In this document: positions 20,247-29,422 of the stretch, piece by piece | Position numbering within the stretch: the stretch's first letter is position 1 | How the letters are laid out: each line of letters opens with the position of its first letter | From: Pseudomonadota bacterium | GTDB taxonomy: Bacteria > Pseudomonadota > Gammaproteobacteria > Acidithiobacillales > Acidithiobacillaceae | DNA: 64,000 nt | Assembly: GCA_021821885.1 (NCBI GenBank) | Contig: JAKARO010000001.1 | Coordinates: 85,906 to 149,905, forward strand | Direction of reading: 5' to 3' | Notes under the pieces: generated by a model | The model's input: only the letters and a program-made list of their open reading frames with translations | The model's database searches: none | Told to the model about the DNA's origin: nothing | Program-made: the position numbers and the translations under genes

Positions 20247-21637
20247 CAGAAGGACCTCTCCCGCTGGAGACGGGTCCGAGCCCGGGCTATGGCAGAACGG
20301 ACCTGTTCTGGCGCTGTCCCTCCCAGATGGTTGCGTGCGGCTACTGATCCCTCAAGGGACAAAACTTCGGCCACTTCGGGGCCCACCTGGGGACAGATTT
20401 TCTGCAGTTCATGCAGGGAGAGGCCCTCCAGCCCTATGCCCTGTGTTTGGGCAAGACGTACGGCTCGACCGACAATCGCATGGGCGTCACGGAAAGGGAT
20501 TCCCTTGCGGACAAGATAGTCGGCAAGGTCGGTTGCGGTTGCAAAACCCTTTTCCGCTTCTTCCCGCATCCGTTTTGGGTAGGTGCGCAGTCCGGGGAGC
20601 ATATGGATGAGAACTTCAAGGCTCGCCTGAATTTCGTCCAGGGCAGAAAAGAAAATGGACTTGTCTTCCTGGTTGTCGCGGTTGTAGGCAAGGGGCTGCC
20701 CTTTCATCAGGATCAGGAGTGAAGTCATCTGCCCCATGACCTTGCCGCTTTTTCCACGAATCAGTTCAGCCACATCGGGATTTTTTTTCTGGGGCATGAT
20801 GCTGGACCCGGTACAGAAGGCGTCCGGCAGATCAATAAAGGCGAGGGCGGACGACATCCAGTAGATGAGTTCCTCTGACAGTCTCGACAGGTGTACTGCA
20901 AGAATGGAAAAGTCCGACAGGACTTCAAGAAGGAAATCGCGGTCGGATACCGCATCCAGGCTGTTTTCTGCCACATGGTCGAATCCCAGCTCACGGGCGA
21001 CATCCCAGCGGTCAATGGGAAAGGTGGTGCCTGCGAGCGCCGCGGATCCCAGGGGCAGGACATTGACCCGTTTCCGTGCGTCCTGCAGGCGGCCGGTATC
21101 CCGGTGGAACATTTCCACATATGCCATGCAGTGATGCCCAAAGGTGACCGGCTGGGCTACCTGCATGTGGGTGAGCCCGGGAAGAACCGTTTCCGCTTCC
21201 CGTTCGGCGAGATCAAGAAACACCGTCTGCAGTTCCTGCAGACGGGCAATGGCATCATCCAGTGCCTCCCGGACATAAAGGCGCATGTCCGTAGCCACCT
21301 GGTCGTTGCGTGAACGTCCGGTATGAAGCTTCTTTCCAGTGTCTCCAATGAGCTCGATCAGCCGGTTCTCCACATGCATGTGAATGTCTTCCAGGGCCTC
21401 GCTCAGCGGAAGTTGTCCGGCGGAAATTTCTTCCCTGACCTGTAACAGCCCGGCAGTGATGGCCTCCACTTCTGCGGCTTCCAGTACGCCCACCCGTCCC
21501 AGCATGCGTGCATGGGCTATGGAACCCCGGATATCCTGCCGGTAAAGTCGGGCATCCACGGCAATGGAGGCGGTAAACCGTTCCACAAGGGCGTCGGTAC
21601 TTTCGGCGAAACGGCCACCCCACAATTTCTCGCTCAT
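20246..21637 (-). CDS. argH: Argininosuccinate lyase
   Basis: ArgH splits argininosuccinate to arginine and fumarate, the last step of arginine synthesis. The 463 residues show the N-terminal LWGGRF, the [13 protein letters not shown] segment and the fumarase/aspartase signature [12 protein letters not shown] at residues 277-288, which includes the catalytic serine loop. A ribosome site AGAAGGAG lies just upstream. The stop is joined to lptM (TGATG). A run of eight A in the sense strand codes for the Lys-Lys of the signature. Confidence 0.97.
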   Translation of the reverse strand: MSEKLWGGRFAESTDALVERFTASIAVDARLYRQDIRGSIAHARMLGRVGVLEAAEVEAITAGLLQVREEISAGQLPLSEALEDIHMHVENRLIELIGDTGKKLHTGRSRNDQVATDMRLYVREALDDAIARLQELQTVFLDLAEREAETVLPGLTHMQVAQPVTFGHHCMAYVEMFHRDTGRLQDARKRVNVLPLGSAALAGTTFPIDRWDVARELGFDHVAENSLDAVSDRDFLLEVLSDFSILAVHLSRLSEELIYWMSSALAFIDLPDAFCTGSSIMPQKKNPDVAELIRGKSGKVMGQMTSLLILMKGQPLAYNRDNQEDKSIFFSALDEIQASLEVLIHMLPGLRTYPKRMREEAEKGFATATDLADYLVRKGIPFRDAHAIVGRAVRLAQTQGIGLEGLSLHELQKICPQVGPEVAEVLSLEGSVAARNHLGGTAPEQVRSAIARARTRLQRERSF

Positions 21638-21693
21638 TCATCTTGCTCCTTCTAACGGCAGGACTATACCGAAAACACGGGCTGCGGGGCCAG

Positions 21694-22293
21694 TCAGTCC
21701 ATGAGGCGGAAAATGTCCCAGACGCGGTCGCGTAGAAATGTGTGCATGACCGCCATGCCAATATGGCCGATCAGGTAGGCCCAGACCACGTTGCCAAGTA
21801 CCTTGTGCAGTGGGAGCAGGATGTGGAGGACCGGGCCCGGAGACGCACCGGCCTGTGGCAGGAAGAAAAACACTGCCGTGCCAGTCAGGGCCATCCATGT
21901 CACGGCCAGCAGGCCGAGTCCATGAATTACAGCACCCAGACCGGGGTGCGGTCCTACTCCACCCAGCCTGCCGCCCAGCAGACCCTTCAGGTCACGCAAG
22001 ATGGGCTGCCAGGGGCCGGTAACAGGAAACATCTGCTTTCTAATCTCGGGGTGGACAAGAATCCATAGCCACTGCCAAAGCAGAAAAAATGTGGTTAACA
22101 GCCCGATCCAGGCGTGAAAGCTAAAAAGCAGTTTGCCAAGGTTCCCATAGTCGGCATGCTTGGCCCAGTGGGGGGACATCCAGAGGGAGGAGAAAAGCTG
22201 CCAGACTATGCAGATGGCGAATCCGGCGTGGAGCCACCGCACTTCCCTGGGCCAGAGATTCTTTGTGCTAGGTACTGTATTGGTCCTGGACAT
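21694..22293 (-). CDS. Cytochrome b561-type integral membrane protein
   Basis: The 199-residue protein has four predicted TM segments and histidines placed for b-heme ligation: RWLHAG in TM1, FSFHAWIG in TM2, PLHKVLGN and IGHIGMAVMHTF in the last two. This fits the bacterial cytochrome b561 / Ni-Fe hydrogenase b-subunit fold. Such proteins pass electrons between quinol and a periplasmic partner. The start at 22293 has an excellent ribosome site (AGGAGAGG, 22301-22308); a GTG at 22365 would add an atypical extension. No partner enzyme is adjacent, so the redox partner is unknown. Confidence 0.82.
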   Translation of the reverse strand: MSRTNTVPSTKNLWPREVRWLHAGFAICIVWQLFSSLWMSPHWAKHADYGNLGKLLFSFHAWIGLLTTFFLLWQWLWILVHPEIRKQMFPVTGPWQPILRDLKGLLGGRLGGVGPHPGLGAVIHGLGLLAVTWMALTGTAVFFFLPQAGASPGPVLHILLPLHKVLGNVVWAYLIGHIGMAVMHTFLRDRVWDIFRLMD

Positions 22294-22416
22294 CGGAATT
22301 CCTCTCCTTTCTGGGTGGATCAGGTTTTGTCTGGGGCGCCATCCTGCACAGGAGGCCAGTTTCACCTCCGGCCGGGAGTCCTGGCGGTCGAAATTGCTCC
22401 TATGGTAGCGTGGAAA

Positions 22417-22446
22417 GCTGCGTCTGCCGTGGAGCAGACGTACAGC
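22417..22446 (-). terminator. Hairpin downstream of thrB, possible terminator
   Basis: CGTCTGC (22421-22427) and GCAGACG (22434-22440) form a seven-base stem with a six-base loop. GCTG/CAGC extend it after a TA bulge. On the minus strand it follows thrB by about 95 bases and is followed by TTTCC, a short T-run. It separates thrB from the cytochrome gene. The rest of 22294-22540 shows no gene. Confidence 0.5.
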
Positions 22447-22540
22447 GTGGCTGTATTATTGTCTGCAGAAGATCTGCCGTTCTTGCCTGCGAAATGCTGG
22501 GGCGTTTCCCGCAGTGCCCCATGAAAGCCATGCCGCCGGG

Positions 22541-23473
22541 CTAGCAGAATTCCTGGCGGCGCAGCAGGATCCGGCGATATTCCTCGGGATCGCGGAGTTC
22601 CGTCATGTGCCCGGCGCGGGGGAAATGTCTGGCCTCCAGGCGGAGCAGCCAGAAGCGTAGGGCCGCAGCCCTCATATAGGGGAACCAGAGGCCATGCTCG
22701 CTCCTTTCAATGGGACGGACCTTGCTGTAATGCTGCCAGAGGGTGGCCGCCATCTCCTTGTCGAGGCTTCCATCCGGAAGGGAACACCATGCGTTGGCAA
22801 CAACGGCCAGGTCGTAAAGCCACGCGTCATCCCCAGCGTAATAATAGTCAATAGTCCCGGAAATCCCGCTCTTGGTGAAAAGTACGTTATCCGGGAAAAG
22901 ATCGGCATGGACTACCCCGCGGGGCACCCGGTCGTGGGGCCAAAACTTCTGTGCCTCCTGTTCTTCGACCAGAATTTCCCGCTCTGCCGGACTGAGTTTT
23001 GGTATAAGCCTCCTTGCGGTCTGCTGGCACCAGAAGACGCCCGCCGGATTGGGGTGGCGTTCTGGGAAGCCGGTACCGGCAATGTGCATTTTTGCGAGCA
23101 GTGTGCCGACCGCAGCAATTTCGGCGCCATTCGGGGGCCTTCCTTCGATGGAACTTCCCGGCAGGCGCTGTACGATCGCCGCAGGCTTGCCGCACAGTTC
23201 TCCCAGAATGCTGCCGTCCCGGGCATGGACCGGAGCAGGGCAGGGAATTCCCCGCAGGCTTAGCCACTCGGTTACATGGAGATAGTAGGGGATTTCGCTG
23301 GCAGGAAGGCGCTCGAACAGGGTAAGGACGAAATGGCCGTTGGGCGTCTCGAGAAAAAAATTGCTGTTTTCGGTGCCGGCACAAATGCCGGTCAGCGAGT
23401 CAGCTGGCCCAAGGTCGTAATCGGACAGAAAAGCGTCCAGGGCCTTGGCTGGAACATCAGTGTAGACAGACAT
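22541..23473 (-). CDS. thrB: Homoserine kinase, aminoglycoside phosphotransferase-like type
   Basis: This type of ThrB phosphorylates homoserine for threonine synthesis and belongs to the APH kinase fold, not the GHMP kinases of E. coli. The 310 residues carry GTENSNFFLET near the N-terminus, the catalytic loop GVVHADLFPDNVLF, and the metal-binding TIDYYYAGDDAWLYDLAV. It lies 33 bases after a DUF2782 gene, the neighbourhood seen in Pseudomonas and relatives (polA, DUF2782, thrB). Confidence 0.94.
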   Translation of the reverse strand: MSVYTDVPAKALDAFLSDYDLGPADSLTGICAGTENSNFFLETPNGHFVLTLFERLPASEIPYYLHVTEWLSLRGIPCPAPVHARDGSILGELCGKPAAIVQRLPGSSIEGRPPNGAEIAAVGTLLAKMHIAGTGFPERHPNPAGVFWCQQTARRLIPKLSPAEREILVEEQEAQKFWPHDRVPRGVVHADLFPDNVLFTKSGISGTIDYYYAGDDAWLYDLAVVANAWCSLPDGSLDKEMAATLWQHYSKVRPIERSEHGLWFPYMRAAALRFWLLRLEARHFPRAGHMTELRDPEEYRRILLRRQEFC

Positions 23474-23506
23474 GGAAAAGCCGGATCCTGAAAGCCCTAT
23501 CTTCTC

Positions 23507-23845
23507 CTACCAGTGGAAAAGGATCCACTGGGGAACGCTCATGCGCTCGGCATCGTTTTTGGGGACGCGGGTGAACTCGCCGTTACCGCTCCGGTTGACC
23601 AGATAGTATGGCGGGAAGGGCCTGGGCGGAATGACCTTGACCATATAGACCTCGCCATTGACCCGGTATTCCTCTATGCGCGAACCCGAGGGCACATGCA
23701 GTTTGGCTGCAGGCCCACCAGGCGTGTCGGGAGCAAGGCGGGGCAAATGGTAGGGGTGGTCCGTTTTCTGCCCCTGGGCGAGAGCGGAAACCGATATCAC
23801 CAGGGCAACGGCAGAGAGCACGAATGTAACGCTGCGAATGTGCAT
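23507..23845 (-). CDS. DUF2782 family exported protein
   Basis: A 112-residue protein with a signal peptide (hydrophobic residues 5-22, likely cleavage after ALA). The mature part has the DUF2782 features RIEEYRVNGEVYMVKVIPPRPFPPYYLVN, a short beta-rich domain. The family has no assigned function to my knowledge but is regularly found between polA and thrB, as here. It is probably co-transcribed with thrB and the LOG gene upstream. Confidence 0.85.
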   Translation of the reverse strand: MHIRSVTFVLSAVALVISVSALAQGQKTDHPYHLPRLAPDTPGGPAAKLHVPSGSRIEEYRVNGEVYMVKVIPPRPFPPYYLVNRSGNGEFTRVPKNDAERMSVPQWILFHW

Positions 23846-23863
23846 TTTTGCCTCCTCGTGTCT

Positions 23864-24637
23864 TCAGAGGTTGAGCAGGGCTTCGGTTTCTGCGGCTGAT
23901 GGCGCAAAACCGCGTTTTTCATAATGGTCAAAAATGGCCGCCACGACTGCGTCAGCCTCGTCCAGAACCGTGACCAGGTCAAGATCTTCCGGATTGATGG
24001 TGCCATGGGCCAGCATGGTGTCTTTCCACCACTGGATGAGACCGCTCCAGAAATCCGATCCCACCAGAATGATGGGCATGCGCCTGGTTTTCCCCGTCTG
24101 GACAAGCGTCAGGCATTCAGCCAGCTCGTCTAGGGTCCCAAAGCCTCCGGGCATCACCACGTAGGCTGCCGCATATTTCATGAACATGACCTTGCGGGAA
24201 TAGAAATGCTCAAAGGAAAGGGAAATATCCTGATAGGGATTGCTGATCTGTTCATGGGGCAGCTCGATGTTCAGGCCAATGCTGTAACCGCTCCCGTGGA
24301 AAGCGCCGCGGTTGGCGGCTTCCATGATCCCCGGCCCGCCACCGCTGATGACAGAAAAACCGGCATTGGAAAGGGTTTCAGCTATTTGCTGTGCCTTGGT
24401 GTACCATGGATGGTCTTCCCGGACGCGTGCTGAGCCAAAAATGCTGACGCAGGGTTCCACTGTGGCCAGTTTTTCATAGCCCCTGACAAATTCGGCTATG
24501 ATCTGGAAAATTTTCCAGGCTTCCCGGGTCAGACGGTTCTCACCACTATCGCGGAGTCTTTCTGCTTCTAGTTGGGCACGCATCCAGGTTTTCCCGTGGC
24601 AAAATGGAACGGCTGGCATATTATGACCCAAATCCAT
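23864..24637 (-). CDS. LOG/TIGR00730 family Rossmann protein
   Basis: These proteins resemble cytokinin-activating LOG phosphoribohydrolases and nucleotide 5'-monophosphate nucleosidases. The two signatures are visible: GGGPGIMEAANRGA and PGGFGTLDELAE, which together form the nucleotide pocket. The core starts near FQIIAEFVRGYEKL. Several starts are possible: 24637, 24619 and 24583 are all in frame with no strong ribosome site, and the longest is given. It is transcribed divergently from polA; the two 5' ends nearly touch. Substrate is not deducible. Confidence 0.86.
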   Translation of the reverse strand: MDLGHNMPAVPFCHGKTWMRAQLEAERLRDSGENRLTREAWKIFQIIAEFVRGYEKLATVEPCVSIFGSARVREDHPWYTKAQQIAETLSNAGFSVISGGGPGIMEAANRGAFHGSGYSIGLNIELPHEQISNPYQDISLSFEHFYSRKVMFMKYAAAYVVMPGGFGTLDELAECLTLVQTGKTRRMPIILVGSDFWSGLIQWWKDTMLAHGTINPEDLDLVTVLDEADAVVAAIFDHYEKRGFAPSAAETEALLNL

Positions 24638-24652
24638 GGAGAAGTCCCGAAT

Positions 24653-27361
24653 ATGGCCGACGATCCCCGCATCCTAGTGGATGCTTCCAGCTTTCTCTAC
24701 CGTGCGTTTCATGCCCTGCCGGACCTTCGGGCACCAGATGGCCTCCCAACCGGTGCCATTTTTGGTGTGGCCAATATGCTGCGCCGCCTGGAGCGTGAAT
24801 ACCCCAGTGACGAAATCATTGTGGTGTTTGATGCTCCTGGCCCGACGTTCCGGGACGAGATCTTCCCGGAATACAAGGCCCATCGCCCCCCCATGCCCGA
24901 AGAAATGAGGGTCCAGGTAGACCTGCTGTACCAGTGGATCCGTGCCATGGGTCTTCCCCTGCTGGCCGAGCCTGGCGTGGAGGCGGACGATGTCATCGGT
25001 ACGCTCGCGCGCCAGGCGCCTGCTGGCCAGGATGTCATTATTGTCAGCGGCGACAAGGATATGGCCCAGCTTGTGGATGGCCGCACCCGCATTGTGGATA
25101 CCATGAAGGGCACCATTCTTGATCTGGCTGCCGTGAAGGAAAAATGGGGCATCCTGCCCGGTCAGGTTGTGGACTATCTGGCCCTGGTGGGAGACAAGGC
25201 AGACAATATTCCCGGAGTCCCTGGGGCGGGGGGCAAAACCGCTGCCAGGTGGCTGGCCCAGTATGGGGATTTGGGAGGGATCATAGCCCACGCGGATGCC
25301 CTGGGCGGGAAAGTGGGCGGATCTCTTCGGGAAAGCCTTTCCTTCCTGCCCCGCAGCCGGGAGCTTGCAAGGATCCGCTGCGATCTGGAGCTTCCTGGCC
25401 AGAGTTATGCGCGCCAGGCTGCTGATGTCCTGGCGTTGCGCCATCTGGCCGAACGTCTTGGGTTTCACGCCTGGCTGAAGGATCTGCCGCCAGTCCAATC
25501 TCCAAAAAACCAGGGCGGTCCAGAGGTGACTGATGGACTGGTCCACCGAGAAAAATATCTTGTCATTACCCGGACAGACCAGCTGGAACTCCTCATGGAC
25601 AAGCTGCAGAAAGCACCCATGGTGGCCGTGGATACGGAAACGACCGCCCTGGATCCGCATGGTGCCGATCTGGTCGGCATTTCTGTTGCCTGGCAGGAAG
25701 GGGAGCATCCGTGTGCCGCTTATATCCCGGTCGGCCATAGTGCAGGTGAGCAGATGGACCGTTCCGAGGTGCTCCGCCGCCTGCGGCCCTGGCTCGAAAA
25801 TTCGCGGGCAGCCAAAATTGCCCAGAATGCCAAATTTGACTGGCAGATTTTCTGGTCCCAGGGAATTGCCCCCGAGGGGCTTTTGCGGGATACGATGCTT
25901 GAGAGCTATGTGCTGGATAGCACCCGGGGGGGGCACGATCTGGACAGTCTTGCAGAGCGGTTTCTGGGGCATCGCAGTATTGCCTTTGCCGATCTGGTGG
26001 GGTCTGGCAGGCAGGCAAAAAATTTTGCCGAGGTCTCCATAGCTGAGGCGGCAGCGTACGCTGGTGAGGATGCCGATCTCTGCATCCGGCTGGACCGGCT
26101 CCTGTGGCCGATGGTTTCGGAGTATCCCGGGCTCCAGCATGTGCTGATGGAGATTGAGATGCCCCTGGTGACCGTGCTGGCGCGGATGGAATGGGCTGGT
26201 GTGAAGATTGACCGGTCGCAGCTGGAGATGCTTGGTGCTGAACTGGAAAAGTCCATGGCATCCGTCGAACACAGCGCTCACGACATGGCCGGGTATCCCT
26301 TCAATCTCAACTCGCCCCGACAGATCCAGGAGCTGCTTTTTGATAGGATGCAGTTGCCCATACGGAAAAAGACACCGGGTGGCCAGGCCTCGACCAGCGA
26401 AGATATTCTGGTGCAGCTGGGTGCCTACTCCCCGCTGCCAGGGCTGATACTGGAATACCGCAGTCTTGCAAAACTCAAGAATACCTATGCCGATGCGCTG
26501 CCCCAGATGATCCATCACCGGACGGGACGGGTGCATACCCATTTCCGGCAGGCAGTAACCGCAACAGGGCGGCTTTCCTCAAGCGATCCAAATCTCCAGA
26601 ACATCCCCATACGGACCGAGCAGGGCCGCAGGATCCGCCGGGCTTTTGTCGCCGAACCCGGCCACCTGCTGCTTGGCGCCGACTATTCGCAGGTGGAGCT
26701 CCGGATCATGGCACATCTCTCCCAGGATGCAGGCCTGCTTCAGGCTTTTGCTGCAGGCGAAGACATCCACCGCGCAACAGCGGCCGAAGTCTTTGGTATT
26801 TCCCCGGAAGCAGTAGACAGTGAAAAACGGCGGGCTGCCAAAGCCATCAATTTCGGCCTCATCTATGGCCAGACCCCCTACGGGCTGGCCCAGCAGCTTG
26901 GTATCGACCAGGGTGCGGCCCGTGCCTACATGGACCGCTATTTCGAACGCTATCCTGGTGTGCTGCAGTACATGGAGCATACCCGGATTCTGGCGAGGGA
27001 ACAGGGGTATGTGGAAACCCTTTTTGGACGCCGGCTTTATGTGCCCGAGATCCGGTCCCGCAATCCGGCCCGTCGCAGCTATGCGGAACGTGCTGCCATT
27101 AACGCCCCCATGCAGGGAACTGCAGCCGATATTATCAAGCTCGCCATGATCGCTGTGGATAGCTGGCTACAGGGAGATCCAGGGCGGGGGGGGCGGATGA
27201 TTCTCCAGGTCCACGACGAAATTGTCCTGGAAATTCCCGAGGGGCAGCTGGCGATGTTCAGGGAGTCTCTCCGGGAGCGGATGGAGGGGGTGGTCGCGCT
27301 GTCCGTGCCCCTGAAAGTGGGTATGGGCTGGGGGGCCAGCTGGGATGCTGTCCATGCCTGA
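24653..27361 (+). CDS. polA: DNA polymerase I
   Basis: Pol I fills gaps in repair and removes Okazaki primers. The 902 residues hold all three activities. The 5'-3' exonuclease domain begins ILVDASSFLYRAFHALP. The proofreading domain keeps its metal ligands (AVDTETT, NAKFD, YAGEDAD). The polymerase domain shows GADYSQVELRI, the O-helix RRAAKAINFGLIYG and QVHDEIVLEIP. The start at 24653 follows GGAGA (24638-24642) and gives the standard N-terminus; an ATG at 24623 would add ten residues. Two G8 tracts (25926-25933 and near 27186) fall inside the gene. Confidence 0.97.
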   Translation: MADDPRILVDASSFLYRAFHALPDLRAPDGLPTGAIFGVANMLRRLEREYPSDEIIVVFDAPGPTFRDEIFPEYKAHRPPMPEEMRVQVDLLYQWIRAMGLPLLAEPGVEADDVIGTLARQAPAGQDVIIVSGDKDMAQLVDGRTRIVDTMKGTILDLAAVKEKWGILPGQVVDYLALVGDKADNIPGVPGAGGKTAARWLAQYGDLGGIIAHADALGGKVGGSLRESLSFLPRSRELARIRCDLELPGQSYARQAADVLALRHLAERLGFHAWLKDLPPVQSPKNQGGPEVTDGLVHREKYLVITRTDQLELLMDKLQKAPMVAVDTETTALDPHGADLVGISVAWQEGEHPCAAYIPVGHSAGEQMDRSEVLRRLRPWLENSRAAKIAQNAKFDWQIFWSQGIAPEGLLRDTMLESYVLDSTRGGHDLDSLAERFLGHRSIAFADLVGSGRQAKNFAEVSIAEAAAYAGEDADLCIRLDRLLWPMVSEYPGLQHVLMEIEMPLVTVLARMEWAGVKIDRSQLEMLGAELEKSMASVEHSAHDMAGYPFNLNSPRQIQELLFDRMQLPIRKKTPGGQASTSEDILVQLGAYSPLPGLILEYRSLAKLKNTYADALPQMIHHRTGRVHTHFRQAVTATGRLSSSDPNLQNIPIRTEQGRRIRRAFVAEPGHLLLGADYSQVELRIMAHLSQDAGLLQAFAAGEDIHRATAAEVFGISPEAVDSEKRRAAKAINFGLIYGQTPYGLAQQLGIDQGAARAYMDRYFERYPGVLQYMEHTRILAREQGYVETLFGRRLYVPEIRSRNPARRSYAERAAINAPMQGTAADIIKLAMIAVDSWLQGDPGRGGRMILQVHDEIVLEIPEGQLAMFRESLRERMEGVVALSVPLKVGMGWGASWDAVHA

Positions 27362-27393
27362 AACAGGACTCCAGCACAGGGGATGCTGGAGCG

Positions 27394-28743
27394 TCAGACT
27401 TCTTTTTTGCCTGGATCCCTGCCAGTAAAGCGGAACATGCGCACTACGGCATCGCTGTCGAGGACTTCACCATTGAGGGCCATGGCCAGGAGTTCTCCGC
27501 CGATTACCTGCGGAGCAATGATCATGTCGGGCTGTACCCGGCGAACACGACCAAGATTTTTGCTGTCGTTTACTGCAGCGACCGTTTTGGCCGAACCTTC
27601 CAGTTCCTTGACCGCAAGAACGACGAACGCGTTTTCCGAGTCATCGGCACGCAGGGCGAGGACGGCAAGCGCACTTTCTGCCCCGGCACCTTTAAGTACG
27701 TCTGTATCGCTGGCATCCCCGATGACCAGGTCTTCCGGCTGGAAAGCGGCATCCTGTGAAGACTGGTTGAGAATGACCAGAACCGGAAGGTTGCGCTGCT
27801 TCAGTTCCCGGTAGCTGTTCCGCGCGAGTGGCGTGTCACCAACTATGATGTAATGGTTTTTCTGCGTCATTGCCAGGGGTTCTCCTTTCAGGGCCAGCTG
27901 CAGCCGGTTTTGTACCAGTGGTACGAGAATGGCCGACAGGGAGGTGGCAAATAGGCTGATGCCGAAGATGATCAGGGAGACAACGAAAAGCCTGGTTTCA
28001 TCGGTAACAGGCAGGATGTCACCATAACCTACAGTGGATATGGTCTCAATCGCAAAATAAAGGGCACTGGAAAGATCGCGGATCTGGGGATGGAAACCGG
28101 TACCCAGAATATAGGCCCCGAAAACCCCGTAGGAAAAAACCATCATGGCCGCAGCCATCCCAAACAGTGTGCCGGTGGCCAGGCTGCTACGGCTGAACTG
28201 GTTGCGGAATGACACCAGAAGAAGAACCAGGGTGGCATTGTAATAAAGCAGTGGGGTTGGGTGCAGGGGATGGCGGTAGAGACCGTAGCTCAGGATGGCA
28301 GAGGCGATCAGAAGCACTGTTATCCAGGCGAAGCGTGATCTTGCGAGAAGCCCAAGGGACATGATGGTTAGCAGGGCGCCGGCTGCGCCTACGGGAACCC
28401 CGTGGAAGGCCTTCAGGAGAAAGTGGTGCGAAAGGTGAAACAGCCTGCCGCTATAACGGAGGCCAAGTATCCTGCCAATTTCCGGGAGCAGGTTGAAAAG
28501 ACCCAGTAGCCCGACTGCGGCGGCGATCGGCCAGTGGGGGTACCATAGGGAAAGGCGGAGCCTGTGGTCCAGGCGCTGCCACAGGCTCCCTGAGGCCAGC
28601 CGGAAATCAGGCCAGCGGTTCGTGACCAGTTCCGGAACTGGCTGAATCGGCTCCGGCTCCGGGGGGGGTGTGTTTCTGGGAGGGGGCAGACGGTGCTTCT
28701 CCCAGCCAGAGCGCCATGTGCCTGTGCAGATCCTCCAGACCAA
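27394..28743 (-). CDS. kch: Voltage-gated potassium channel Kch-like; start uncertain
   Basis: Several TM segments (from about residue 70 to 220) precede a pore loop with the selectivity filter TVGYGD, a last TM, and a cytoplasmic RCK/TrkA-N domain (HYIIVGDTPLARNSY). The RCK part ends with DSKNLGRVRRVQPDMIIAPQ...LAMALNGE, strongly like E. coli Kch. The start is a problem. The only in-frame start codon before the first TM is a TTG at 28743, deep inside engB. Between the engB stop and TM1 there is no ATG, GTG or TTG. Translation may begin at the TTG, at a non-standard codon, or by slippage from engB. Confidence 0.85.
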   Translation of the reverse strand: MVWRICTGTWRSGWEKHRLPPPRNTPPPEPEPIQPVPELVTNRWPDFRLASGSLWQRLDHRLRLSLWYPHWPIAAAVGLLGLFNLLPEIGRILGLRYSGRLFHLSHHFLLKAFHGVPVGAAGALLTIMSLGLLARSRFAWITVLLIASAILSYGLYRHPLHPTPLLYYNATLVLLLVSFRNQFSRSSLATGTLFGMAAAMMVFSYGVFGAYILGTGFHPQIRDLSSALYFAIETISTVGYGDILPVTDETRLFVVSLIIFGISLFATSLSAILVPLVQNRLQLALKGEPLAMTQKNHYIIVGDTPLARNSYRELKQRNLPVLVILNQSSQDAAFQPEDLVIGDASDTDVLKGAGAESALAVLALRADDSENAFVVLAVKELEGSAKTVAAVNDSKNLGRVRRVQPDMIIAPQVIGGELLAMALNGEVLDSDAVVRMFRFTGRDPGKKEV

Positions 28744-29323
28744 GACCGCTCAGGGCAGAAAACAGCTGGATGTCGACGTCATCCAGCCCGGCCGCGCCGC
28801 GCATCTGGCGGAGGCATTGCTGGGCGGCCCCCCGGGAAAGTTTGTCTGCCTTGTTGGCAAGAACATGTATGACGTGCCCGCAGTCTCTCGCAAAATCGAG
28901 CATTTCCAAGTCGATGGGACTGGGAGCGTGCCGGATATCCATGATCAGAACCACCGCCTTCAGGCTGCGACGCCGGCGCATGTACTGCTCCAGGAGGTCA
29001 CCCCACGACCGGCGCATGGTTCCGGGCACCTTTGCGTATCCGTATCCTGGCAGATCCACAAGCCGCTGGCCGGGATCCAGATCAAAAATGTTGATGGCCT
29101 GGGTGCGGCCAGGGGTGCGGCTCACGCGGGCAAGCCCCTTCTGGCCGCAGAGGAGATTGAGAACGGATGACTTGCCCACGTTGGATCTGCCGGCGAACGC
29201 CACTTCGGCCCCTTCGTCGGCTGGCAGGAGGCCCGGACGGGTGGCGCCCAGCCGGAAACGGGCGCGGCGCAGGGGCGCGAAACGGTAAGCTCCAGAAGCA
29301 TCTTTCAGGTGTATTGATTCCAT
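28607..29323 (-). CDS. engB: Ribosome biogenesis GTP-binding protein EngB (YihA/YsxC)
   Basis: EngB is an essential GTPase in late 50S assembly. The 238 residues show G1 GRSNVGKSS, G2 region SRTPGRTQ, G3 DLPGYGYAKVP, G4 NKADKLS and a G5-like SALSGLG. The last 30 residues (SQKHTPPGAGADSASS...) are not conserved and overlap the kch frame by 137 bases. They are encoded across a C8 tract (28661-28668 on the plus strand). The ATG lies only seven bases below a candidate -10 box, so the mRNA could be leaderless. It is divergent from ccsB. Confidence 0.95.
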   Translation of the reverse strand: MESIHLKDASGAYRFAPLRRARFRLGATRPGLLPADEGAEVAFAGRSNVGKSSVLNLLCGQKGLARVSRTPGRTQAINIFDLDPGQRLVDLPGYGYAKVPGTMRRSWGDLLEQYMRRRRSLKAVVLIMDIRHAPSPIDLEMLDFARDCGHVIHVLANKADKLSRGAAQQCLRQMRGAAGLDDVDIQLFSALSGLGLEDLHRHMALWLGEAPSAPSQKHTPPGAGADSASSGTGHEPLA

Positions 29324-29329
29324 GCAGAA

Positions 29330-29389
29330 AGCATAGTCGCGGCCCTAGGCTGGTGGCAATTGCCACCAGCCCCTATACTCCACCATAAT
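29330..29389. promoter_or_regulatory. Divergent promoters for engB and ccsB sharing a 24-bp palindrome
   Basis: A perfect 24-bp palindrome occupies 29348-29371, centred on CAATTG. Each strand carries TTGCCA in its centre. Rightward: TTGCCA (29360-29365), 18 bases, CATAAT (29384-29389), toward ccsB. Leftward: TTGCCA (read from 29359 to 29354), 18 bases, TATGCT (29335-29330), toward engB. The two -35 boxes abut. The palindrome itself is certain; promoter use and a regulator binding it are inference. Confidence 0.65.
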
Positions 29390-29422
29390 GGTAGGATAAA
29401 AGCCGGTGAAAGAGAGGTGCAT

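Noticed and set aside
24674..26542. A 622-codon minus-strand frame opposite polA
   Set aside because: It is the antisense shadow of polA, whose plus-strand product has all catalytic motifs. Long antisense frames are expected in GC-rich DNA.
29360..29422. TTG 29360 as the ccsB start
   Set aside because: It lies inside the palindrome and upstream of the predicted transcription start; GTG 29423 has a ribosome site.
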